Shown here: positions 1 through 4,994 of the stretch, piece after piece
How positions within the stretch are numbered: position 1 is the stretch's first letter
Layout of the letters: each line of letters begins with the position of its first letter
Origin: Methanosarcinaceae archaeon
GTDB taxonomy: Archaea; Halobacteriota; Methanosarcinia; Methanosarcinales; Methanosarcinaceae
DNA length: 6,958 bases
NCBI GenBank assembly: GCA_030594665.1
Contig: JAUVET010000068.1
Coordinates: 1 to 6,958 of the forward strand
Reading direction: 5' to 3'
The notes under the pieces: generated by a model
Told to the model about the DNA's origin: nothing
Seen by the model: only the letters and a program-made list of their open reading frames with translations
Databases searched by the model: none
Translations under genes and position numbers: made by a program

Positions 1-752
1 AGTGCTGCTACAGCGGCACCGTCCATATTCATAACCTTAAGGTCGAAAGTGTCAGCCGCATCCCCGGTGTTTGTCAAATTCAGGGCATATGTAGCATTCA
101 CAAAGTTGATGGTAGTTTTTCTTAGACTGTCAACTGTTAATGTTAAGTCTCTTGTTATTTGTGCTGAGATTGTAAACGTCGCTTCTGGCGAAGTGAATGA
201 TGGTTTTGCATCATTACCTGTGTTGAGACCTGCTTTAATTGTATATGACCCTTCGTCAAGGTTTGTGGTATCAAGTGTTACATTATAGATATACTCAACC
301 GTGCCCCCCCCGACACCTGAGCCATAGCCATAGCCATAGCCATAGCCGAAGCTGTATCCATATCCGGCGTCAACGCCGTAACCGTACCCGTAACCAAAAT
401 CACTGATACCGGGCTGGGAAATCGGTTCTATTGATTTTATTATAAAGGCATTCCCATTCAGAATTGTGCCATCTGTTGTAAAATTCCAATTCCAGTTTTG
501 TGCATCAGGACCACTCATACCCAGCGTGAAATTACTGATTGGTACATAGCTATCAGGATCTTCCAGTTTCACCGAGATCTGGAAATTCACTTCGCTGCCT
601 TTTGTATAGGGCTCCAGCGATAGACCGTCTATAGCGATCGTTACAGCACTTGCTGGTCCTGAAAGAATCAGCATCATAATAACAAACAATGTTATTCCAA
701 CACTACCTGTCTTTTTATATTTCGTAGATGATATTTTCGTAGAAGATGCCAT
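1..752 (-). CDS. Secreted Tyr-Gly-rich surface protein, 3' end off the window
   Basis: The frame is open from ATG at 752 to the window edge (250 complete codons, no stop), so the C-terminus is missing. AAAGGAG at 761-767 lies 8 bases upstream of this ATG and fixes the start. Residues 1-36 form a signal peptide: a basic start (K11, K13, K14), a hydrophobic core from about 18 to 31, and a likely signal peptidase I site after A34-S35-A36. Residues 37-115 look like a beta-sandwich module. Residues 119-150 are a low-complexity Tyr-Gly stretch ending in a Gly run. About 151-196 and 203-250 look like further Ig-like modules; the last resembles the extracellular NEW3/CARDB-like repeats of methanogens (LNLTNTGDAADTFDL). 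Sequons NFT (twice), NVT, NAT and NLT suggest an N-glycosylated exported protein. Envelope or extracellular location is inferred. I do not recognise a specific family, and any C-terminal anchor would be outside the window. Confidence 0.85.
   Translation of the reverse strand, partial: MASSTKISSTKYKKTGSVGITLFVIMMLILSGPASAVTIAIDGLSLEPYTKGSEVNFQISVKLEDPDSYVPISNFTLGMSGPDAQNWNWNFTTDGTILNGNAFIIKSIEPISQPGISDFGYGYGYGVDAGYGYSFGYGYGYGYGSGVGGGTVEYIYNVTLDTTNLDEGSYTIKAGLNTGNDAKPSFTSPEATFTISAQITRDLTLTVDSLRKTTINFVNATYALNLTNTGDAADTFDLKVMNMDGAAVAA
304..347. repeat. C8 homopolymer plus hexanucleotide simple repeat inside a CDS
   Basis: Plus-strand C8 at 304-311, followed at 321-347 by four and a half copies of GCCATA. 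On the coding (minus) strand these encode the Gly run (residues 148-150) and the last Tyr-Gly repeats (residues 136-144) of the secreted protein. Hexamer slippage would add or remove one Tyr-Gly pair without a frameshift. A length change in the C8 tract would break the frame. Confidence 0.85.
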
Positions 753-820
753 GTATTTTACTCCTTTGTGCACAATGATTTTCAATAATAATATTTATTA
801 TTCTGCATATAGTTCAGAAA

Positions 821-830
821 CTATATAAGT
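821..830 (-). promoter_or_regulatory. Archaeal TATA box of the secreted-protein gene
   Basis: Read on the minus strand this is ACTTATATAG, a good archaeal TATA box. Transcription would start about 25 bases downstream, near position 800. That gives a leader of about 48 bases carrying the AAAGGAG ribosome binding site at 761-767. The surrounding 780-880 stretch is very AT-rich, so a second TATA-like tract around 858-870 cannot be excluded. Confidence 0.55.
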
Positions 831-870
831 ATCATCCTAAATTATTATTACATAAATTATATTAAAAATA

Positions 871-906
871 TTGTATACAAATGCCCCCGGTTGACCCATT
901 GGTCAA
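871..906. promoter_or_regulatory. Two palindromes upstream of the secreted-protein promoter
   Basis: TTGTATACAA at 871-880 is a perfect 10-bp palindrome. TTGACC-CATT-GGTCAA at 891-906 is a perfect inverted repeat with 6-bp arms. Both lie 40-85 bases upstream of the TATA box at 821-830, where archaeal regulators commonly bind. No regulator is identified, and binding is inference. Confidence 0.35.
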
Positions 907-914
907 TATATCTT

Positions 915-937
915 GCCGCCAAAACAATATGGGCGGC
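915..937. repeat. GC-rich hairpin GCCGCC / GGCGGC
   Basis: GCCGCC at 915-920 pairs with GGCGGC at 932-937 across an 11-base AT-rich loop. It lies about 20 bases beyond the last stop of the possible minus-strand pseudogene (955). It could be a transcript-end structure or a remnant of regulatory DNA. No U-run follows immediately, so it is not called a terminator. Confidence 0.35.
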
Positions 938-1236
938 GCAAATGTTCACAATTCTCAAAAGAATGTCTTTTCAACCTCTTGCACTATCTGCGCCCATCCT
1001 GCCTTCAAGACTGTTGGAAAATTGGTAATACCGATATATTGACCGTCGGGTTGAGAAAAACGCCATGCTGCATAATGCTGTATTTATTAACCAGATTGCA
1101 ATACTTCGAAACTGGACTTTTTAGACGATCTCGGGGTAATAACTACCTGCGCTCCTGAAAAACCAGCCGCATGTGGATCCGTTGAGGTGACCGCCCCACG
1201 CCACTATGTTTCTTCACATATGCCTACGTCCGGAGG

Positions 1237-1448
1237 CATTGGTCATCGGTTAAAGAGTTTGACAGAGTCGGTATGTATTATTTTCTAAAAGACCAATGAT
1301 TTCATACGATTCTCCAATTTAATTTAAATCGAACACGGATGACACTGATTTGACGGATTTCCACGGATTTATTTATTATCAGTGCACATCCGTGTCATCC
1401 GTGCAATCCGTGTTCCATTACAATATTACTCTTAACCGATGACACATG
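1237..1448. mobile_element. Element 1: 212-bp MITE-like transposon
   Basis: The left end at 1237 reads CATTGGTCATCGGTTAA. The right end, read inward from 1448 on the other strand, is CATGTGTCATCGGTTAA, so 15 of 17 positions agree, and both continue into (A)GAG. The element is flanked by a perfect 10-bp direct repeat CGTCCGGAGG at 1227-1236 and 1449-1458, the mark of a transposition event. It has no reading frame long enough for a transposase. Ends starting with CAT, and 10-12 bp duplications, are known for IS231/ISH8-type members of the IS4 family. Descent from such an element is an inference from the ends alone. The interior holds an AT-rich left part and the ATCCGTG hairpin at 1331-1415. 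A second copy is at 3434-3815. Confidence 0.8.
1331..1415. repeat. ATCCGTG-type long imperfect hairpin in element 1
   Basis: The left arm (1331-1370) is built of ACGGAT units and the right arm (1388-1415) is three ATCCGTG units with a 9-base period. The outer 10 bp pair perfectly (GAACACGGAT at 1331-1340 with ATCCGTGTTC at 1406-1415), and further units pair with mismatches towards an AT-rich loop around 1371-1382. It is the same unit family as the hairpins at 3528-3593 and in the 110-bp array. Confidence 0.8.
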
Positions 1449-1561
1449 CGTCCGGAGGATAGCACGCGCGTAGGCATCCCGTGCAGCACAAAGAACATCC
1501 CGCAGACCATGCCGGATCAGATCAACCCGGCAGTTTCAATGATACGCTGCATGAACTTCTC

Positions 1562-1873
1562 CTAAAACCCCATGCGCCCCCGCACATCTGCAAGTTTACC
1601 GCTGTCCCGCAGGTGGATGTATCCGACCGGTATTGCGGTGAGGATCAGGATGACTATGAATGAGTTGACGGCGGTGATCTTTATGTGGAATAGGTAGTTC
1701 AGGTAGAAGACGGTGAGCGGGACGAGGGCGATCGATAGACCGAAGGAGAGGGCGATGCGCTCGATGGCATCGATCTCGTTCTTCTCGAAGAAGGCAAATG
1801 TCCAGGCGAAGCCAGGGATGAACAGTACGAAGATCGAGCCGAGGATCATGCGGGTGAGGGATATGGGGTCCAT
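1562..1873 (-). CDS. Short DUF1616-like membrane protein
   Basis: 103 residues with three predicted membrane helices at about 8-29, 40-62 and 68-87. The first has a Pro-Gly break (IPGFAWTFAFF) and is followed by the charged link EKNEIDAIER and then ERIALSFGLSIALVP. This order matches the N-terminal membrane part of archaeal DUF1616 proteins as I remember them. Those are usually around 300 residues, so this copy ends just after the membrane part and is probably truncated or a short family member. ATG at 1873 is chosen because the TATA-like tract centred near 1902 is about 28 bases upstream and no Shine-Dalgarno is visible, which fits a leaderless mRNA. The gene is visibly more GC-rich than the divergent neighbour, hinting at a different history. 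The function is unknown; a role in envelope or surface-glycan processes is suggested only by its neighbours. Confidence 0.75.
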   Translation of the reverse strand: MDPISLTRMILGSIFVLFIPGFAWTFAFFEKNEIDAIERIALSFGLSIALVPLTVFYLNYLFHIKITAVNSFIVILILTAIPVGYIHLRDSGKLADVRGRMGF

Positions 1874-1895
1874 GGTGTTATATTCTTAAAGCCAG

Positions 1896-1908
1896 TATAA
1901 ATATATAT
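1896..1908. promoter_or_regulatory. Shared bidirectional TATA tract
   Basis: TATAAATATATAT sits almost exactly midway between the two divergent start codons (ATG at 1873 on minus, ATG at 1932 on plus; midpoint 1902.5). Each ATG is about 28-30 bases from the tract centre, so transcription starting about 25 bases away would begin almost at the start codon on either side. Neither gene has a Shine-Dalgarno. The simplest reading is two leaderless transcripts from one, or two overlapping, TATA boxes. Confidence 0.6.
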
Positions 1909-1931
1909 CACTAAAGATGTTCTAAACGTAT

Positions 1932-3353
1932 ATGGAGATCTACAAAAATAAACATGTCTGGCTGATATTAATTCTTTTGCTGGCGTTTAATCTTAATTTC
2001 ACACCTCATAATTATTATCAATACCCGGTCCATGTTGATGAGTGGGTTAATTTTGCAATTTCACAGGCGATATTAGGTGAAGGGAATGTGGTATACACTG
2101 AACCATTCATGGGCGAGAAAATCATTATAAATGATTTAGAGATCGGACTGCGAACATTCCTTGCTGTATTTAAGGATTTGACGGGCTTTTCATGGATCTT
2201 TATATTCAGATACATGCCGAGCATTATTTTTATGATCACGGTGCTGGGAGTGTACACTTTTGCAAACCGCGGCGGATACGGGCTGCAAGCTGCTTTTTTA
2301 GCTGCATTGATCCCAACCAGCGTAAGATTGATCGGACCGGGGTTTTTGGTGGCTGTTGGGGTCGGACTGATGTTTATACCCTTGTCATTGTTTCTGGCAT
2401 ATAACACTAAAAAATATTCTGTGCTGTTTATTTTCACTGCATTTTTATTTCTACTTCACCCGCCTACGGCTCTTGCTGTGATCGCAGTACTGATCCCGTT
2501 TGTTTTGTTGAATTACCGGGATGATCCGAAGCATAGTATGTACATTGCAGCTGCATTGATGTTTGCTTTTCTTATCTCAAGTCCGCGCCTTGTGCATCTC
2601 GTTGCGCCGACTGCGGAATCGATGGTGAGTGTCACAAAACATTTCCTGCCACTGGCACCGCAGGTATTCAAGGTGTATGGCAGTCTACAGACATTGATAT
2701 TTGTTATTGGGGTTTTTATGTTGGGGAAGCGTGGTGAGAGAAAAGATCAATCATTGATATTTGCAGCAGTATTGTTGCTTCTTCCAATAACCGTTTATGC
2801 CCAATTTACTATTGGGAACCTGATCATATACGGCAGAAGTTATTCGTATCTGATGATACTTATGAGCATCATTGGTGGATTTGGTCTTCTTAGTATATCG
2901 ACTTGGCTGAAAAAGTATAGATTTGGTCCAGCAATTTATGTGCTGCTGGCCATATTAATTTTAAGTACTGCTGCGACCGCACATTTAAATACTCCATATT
3001 ATCTTATAATGGATGAGCAGGAGTACACGGATTACTTATGGATAAAAGAGAATCTTGGGGACGTGGAGGGGATATCCGTACTTGAGCCATGGGAGGCTAA
3101 AGCATATGCTCCGATAACAGGCAGGCATGTATATTCTCATATTCCTCCCGGGCCGTCTGAATTTTGTGAAAAACGCAATCGTGAGATATATGAATTCTTC
3201 AAAGATGAAGGAAATAATTCCACATTTTTAGAGGCAAACAATATATCAATTGTCTATACTAAAATGACCATAACGAATCCTGATCTGACTGAAGTCAGGC
3301 CGCGTATTTATCTATATGTAGAAAGTGAACAACATTTTTCAGACACGGATTAA
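1932..3353 (+). CDS. Polytopic GT-C-like membrane glycosyltransferase candidate
   Basis: 473 residues. About nine to eleven hydrophobic segments fill residues 10-355, followed by a soluble C-terminal domain of roughly 115 residues (about 357-473). The first extracytoplasmic loop carries HVDEW at 34-38. An acidic pair in this loop is the usual catalytic or metal-binding signature of GT-C enzymes, which use polyprenyl-phosphate sugars at the outer face of the membrane. Other marks are FRYMPS (92-97) and LHPPTA (175-180). The C-terminal part has WEAKAYAPITGRHVY and a NISIVY stretch, as in archaeal membrane proteins annotated as glycosyltransferase 39 or ArnT-like. A role in S-layer or lipid glycosylation is inferred. 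The start lacks a Shine-Dalgarno but fits a leaderless mRNA from the TATA tract at 1896-1908. The final residues SDTD and the TAA stop are encoded by hairpin repeat copy A, so the native C-terminus may have been replaced. Confidence 0.75.
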   Translation: MEIYKNKHVWLILILLLAFNLNFTPHNYYQYPVHVDEWVNFAISQAILGEGNVVYTEPFMGEKIIINDLEIGLRTFLAVFKDLTGFSWIFIFRYMPSIIFMITVLGVYTFANRGGYGLQAAFLAALIPTSVRLIGPGFLVAVGVGLMFIPLSLFLAYNTKKYSVLFIFTAFLFLLHPPTALAVIAVLIPFVLLNYRDDPKHSMYIAAALMFAFLISSPRLVHLVAPTAESMVSVTKHFLPLAPQVFKVYGSLQTLIFVIGVFMLGKRGERKDQSLIFAAVLLLLPITVYAQFTIGNLIIYGRSYSYLMILMSIIGGFGLLSISTWLKKYRFGPAIYVLLAILILSTAATAHLNTPYYLIMDEQEYTDYLWIKENLGDVEGISVLEPWEAKAYAPITGRHVYSHIPPGPSEFCEKRNREIYEFFKDEGNNSTFLEANNISIVYTKMTITNPDLTEVRPRIYLYVESEQHFSDTD

Positions 3354-3421
3354 CACCGATTTTCGGTTGAGATGTCGAGAGTGCAACATCAAAATCCGTG
3401 TTCATCCGTGAAATCCGTGTC
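3342..3421. repeat. Hairpin repeat copy A (80 bp, overlaps the end of a CDS)
   Basis: The same sequence as copies C and D but lacking one 10-base unit (TTTACACGGA) in the left arm, with one change in the inner hairpin (GATGTCG instead of GATGTTG). The left arm starts with GACACGGATTAACACC and the right arm ends with the three ATCCGTG units at 3391-3421. Bases 3342-3353 are also the last codons and stop of the upstream membrane protein. It is followed by the first 12 bases of the usual spacer (3422-3433) and then by element 2. Confidence 0.9.
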
Positions 3422-3527
3422 TTTATAATTTTTCATTGGTCATCGGTTAAGGAGTTTGATTGATTTAATGCATATCGTTTTTTGAAATACAAAAGATAGT
3501 TATGATTCTTAATCCTCAATTAAAATA

Positions 3528-3593
3528 GAACACAGATGACACAGATTTGACGGATACGCACGGATATTCTATCATCCGTGCCAATCCGTGTTC
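3528..3593. repeat. ATCCGTG-type hairpin in element 2
   Basis: The left arm begins GAACACAGATGACACAGATT at 3528. The right arm at 3574-3593 has two ATCCGTG units and ends GTTC. It corresponds in position and sequence to the hairpin of element 1 (1331-1415) but is shorter by about one unit in the right arm. Confidence 0.75.
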
Positions 3594-3639
3594 AAACCCG
3601 ATTTTTTGGATCTCCCCTACATTGAGTGGGCAAATATTA

Positions 3640-3707
3640 GACGGGATGGACAGGATTTACATGATAGGGCAAGCCACTTGTATCCTGTCAATCCTGTTCA
3701 TCCTGTC
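3640..3707. repeat. ATCCTGT-type hairpin in element 2
   Basis: The left arm at 3640-3665 contains GGACAGGATTTACATGAT. The right arm at 3682-3707 is three ATCCTGT units with a 9-base period. The arms pair at about 22 of 26 positions around a 16-base loop. The architecture matches the ATCCGTG hairpins, but the core unit differs by one base (G to T). Confidence 0.8.
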
Positions 3708-3833
3708 CATTAATTCAAGCAATGCGATTGCATATTTGGGAATATATCCTGAATAGTGGTGTTACCCACACAATGTTAGAGAGAAACTATTTTTTCTCTT
3801 AACCGATGACGTATGAATAATTTTTAATTTTTA

Positions 3834-3855
3834 GACACAGATTAACACCGATTTA
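3834..3855. repeat. Hairpin repeat copy B, left arm only
   Basis: The 22 bases are identical to the start of copies C and D (GACACAGATTAACACC and on to GATTTA) and are preceded by 18 bases identical to the C-D spacer (3816-3833). The copy then stops, and the 3' end of the GxxExxY gene begins 27 bases later. Confidence 0.85.
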
Positions 3856-3882
3856 TTGTTAATCGGGATTGGTTTGAAAATA

Positions 3883-4263
3883 TCAAATTTGTTTATCCAT
3901 CACACGGCGTTTTACTTGCACAGAAGTTCCAAAATTGATCAAAAGCCCGACCTCAATCCCTGTTGCCTTAAGATAATTCACAAGCTGAACCTCATGAATA
4001 TCAGACAAACCTTTCACAGCTTTGATCTCAACTATCACCTTATCGTCTACTACAACATCAGCAAAATAATTTCCAACGATTTCACCATTGTACAACACTT
4101 TAATAGGCTTCTCAACATCGACTTTGAAATCCAGTGAACACAATTCAATAGCAAGCGAATTTTGGTAAACCTTCTCCAAAAAACCATGTCCAAGAGTATT
4201 GTGCACATTATAAGATGCCCCAATAATCTTCTCCGTAATATTGTGAAATTTCAAATCATTCAT
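3883..4263 (-). CDS. GxxExxY family protein (PD-(D/E)XK nuclease-like)
   Basis: 126 residues from ATG at 4263, close to the usual family length. The naming motif is G27-F-L-E30-K-V-Y33, preceded by the typical IIGASYNVHNTLG. The PD-(D/E)XK-like core is D69 followed by E79-I-K81, and then Q93-LVNYLK and LLINFG (107-112) before a basic segment KRR. This order is characteristic of the family (PDDEXK_3 fold). No activity has been shown for the family to my knowledge, so endonuclease action is inferred from the fold. An in-frame GTG at 4272 lies inside the Shine-Dalgarno and is rejected as the start. The gene sits inside an array of hairpin repeats: copy B is 27 bases past its stop, and copy C starts 27 bases before its ATG. 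No independent promoter is visible between start codon and repeat, so its transcript probably begins in or beyond the repeats, for example in an AT-rich spacer at 4381-4400. Confidence 0.9.
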   Translation of the reverse strand: MNDLKFHNITEKIIGASYNVHNTLGHGFLEKVYQNSLAIELCSLDFKVDVEKPIKVLYNGEIVGNYFADVVVDDKVIVEIKAVKGLSDIHEVQLVNYLKATGIEVGLLINFGTSVQVKRRVMDKQI

Positions 4264-4268
4264 AATAA

Positions 4269-4274
4269 CCACCT
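4269..4274 (-). promoter_or_regulatory. Ribosome binding site of the GxxExxY gene
   Basis: AGGTGG on the minus strand, 5 bases before ATG at 4263. It overlaps the alternative GTG codon at 4272-4270 and so decides the start in favour of the ATG. Confidence 0.7.
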
Positions 4275-4290
4275 GCTGTTTTTCATTTCA

Positions 4291-4380
4291 GACACAGATT
4301 AACACCGATTTACACGGATTTTCGGTTGAGATGTTGAGAGTGCAACATCAAAATCCGTGTTCATCCGTGAAATCCGTGTC
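4291..4380. repeat. Hairpin repeat copy C (complete, 90 bp)
   Basis: The left arm has three units of 10 bases (GACACAGATT, AACACCGATT, TACACGGATT). A centre follows with a perfect small hairpin GATGTTG-AGAGTG-CAACATC, and then a right arm of three ATCCGTG units ending GTGTC. The arms pair over about 31 bases with a few mismatches and one bulge. It is separated from copy D by a 20-base spacer of mostly A and T (4381-4400), giving an exact 110-bp period. Confidence 0.95.
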
Positions 4381-4400
4381 TTAATAATTTTTAATTTTTA

Positions 4401-4490
4401 GACACAGATTAACACCGATTTACACAGATTTTCGGTTGAGATGTTGAGAGTGCAACATCAAAATCCGTGTTCATCCGTGAAATCCGTGTC
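4401..4490. repeat. Hairpin repeat copy D (complete, 90 bp)
   Basis: Differs from copy C at a single base in the third left-arm unit (TACACAGATT instead of TACACGGATT). It is followed by a second, near-identical 20-base AT-rich spacer (4491-4510). Near identity points to recent tandem duplication or ongoing homogenisation. Confidence 0.95.
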
Positions 4491-4510
4491 TTTATAACTT
4501 TTAATTTTTA

Positions 4511-4541
4511 GACACAGATTAACACCGATTTACACGGATTT
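4511..4541. repeat. Hairpin repeat copy E, left arm only
   Basis: Starts exactly 110 bases after copy D and contains all three left-arm units, then stops. The stop codon of the 145-residue membrane protein gene lies 15 bases beyond it. Like copy B, it is a left arm facing the 3' end of a minus-strand gene. Confidence 0.9.
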
Positions 4542-4556
4542 AAACTTATGCGAGAA

Positions 4557-4994
4557 CTATGATGATCCGCAGTCATCGATATCATCACCTTCCTCGCCTG
4601 ATTCTTCTATCATCAATATGGAGAGTGTAATTATCAATATCCCGCTCATGGCACCGATCAGATATGATACCCAGCCAATGTCTTTTATTTTGTACCAGAC
4701 AATAAACGCACCTGTGATGCCTGCTATTGCGATGAATATGTAGTCTTTTTTTGTCAGTTCCTCGGGCTGCTCCCGTTCCGGCGGCTTTTCGGGTTCGAAT
4801 AAAACAGCCAGAACTCCCATGACGATCACGATTACCAGGAAATTGTTGAGTGATATGTAATGCTCCACGTACAGGGGTTTGAATTCATGTACCAGCAGTG
4901 TTAAAAGAAAGATGAACAGCAGTATCTGGAACGTGCTGGTAATGGTGTCCTGCAAGAATTCGTTGCGGGTTATTTCTTTTAATTTTTCCATCAT
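4557..4994 (-). CDS. Four-helix membrane protein coupled to the S-layer gene
   Basis: 145 residues with predicted membrane helices at about 22-36, 51-66, 85-101 and 109-129. The basic N-terminus (K4, K6, R10) and the charged Pro-Glu-rich loop 67-83 suggest both are cytoplasmic. The C-terminal tail 130-145 is strongly acidic and contains a single Cys (C142). The ATG at 4994 overlaps the TGA of the upstream S-layer gene by 4 bases. A second ATG follows directly (4991), so the exact start is uncertain by one codon. Translation is probably coupled. I do not recognise the family. Its place directly behind an S-layer protein that shows no C-terminal membrane helix makes a role in holding, exporting or assembling that protein plausible, but this rests only on context. 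Confidence 0.8.
   Translation of the reverse strand: MMEKLKEITRNEFLQDTITSTFQILLFIFLLTLLVHEFKPLYVEHYISLNNFLVIVIVMGVLAVLFEPEKPPEREQPEELTKKDYIFIAIAGITGAFIVWYKIKDIGWVSYLIGAMSGILIITLSILMIEESGEEGDDIDDCGSS

Larger units (their letters stand above)
955..1521 (-). pseudogene. Possible decayed reading frame split by element 1
   Basis: On the minus strand, if element 1 and one copy of its 10-bp target duplication are removed, 1521-1449 joins 1226-955 in one frame of about 115 codons with three internal stops (TAG at 1204-1206 and TAA TAA near 1084-1089). It ends with TGA at 955-957. The translation looks protein-like in places: DPHAAGFSGAQVVI, then AAWRFSQPDGQYIGITNFP, then GWAQIVQEVEKTFF before the stop. 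The part before the insertion is Cys-rich (CSLCCTGC). I do not recognise the family. An overlapping plus-strand frame at 913-1158 has no recognisable features and begins at a TTG. Confidence is low because the stops could mean the region was never coding. Confidence 0.3.
3434..3815. mobile_element. Element 2: 382-bp MITE-like transposon
   Basis: The left end CATTGGTCATCGGTTAA (3434-3450) is identical to the left end of element 1, and the following GAGTTTGA is shared too. The right end at 3796-3815, read inward, gives CATACGTCATCGGTTAA. Direct repeats TATAATTTTT (3424-3433) and AATAATTTTT (3816-3825) match at 9 of 10 positions. The site is the spacer between repeat copies A and B. The interior has an AT-rich left part related to that of element 1, then two hairpins (3528-3593 and 3640-3707), then a tail of about 100 bases with nothing recognised. 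No transposase frame is present. The frame at 3547-3756 runs through the two hairpins and is not credible as a gene. Confidence 0.8.

Noticed and set aside
913..1158. Plus-strand reading frame of 81 codons
   Set aside because: It starts with TTG and has no ribosome binding site, promoter or recognisable motif. The opposite strand reads more like decayed protein.
955..1240. Structured RNA (tRNA, SRP RNA, RNase P or group II intron domain)
   Set aside because: No TPsiC-like box, SRP core motif or domain V pattern could be matched by eye.
1481..1663. Plus-strand reading frame of 60 codons
   Set aside because: It runs into the DUF1616-like gene on the opposite strand and has no protein-like composition or start signals.
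3547..3756. Plus-strand reading frame of 69 codons inside element 2
   Set aside because: It is made of the two hairpins and their loops; repeat units set its composition, and it has no transposase motif.
3421..3833. Classical intrinsic terminators for the convergent genes
   Set aside because: The hairpins followed by T-rich spacers could end transcription, but they belong to repeated elements also found upstream of genes, so a terminator call is not supported.
4291..4541. CRISPR array
   Set aside because: Repeat units are 90 bp and strongly self-complementary, the 20-base spacers are nearly identical AT-rich sequence, and no cas genes are present. This is a tandem hairpin repeat.
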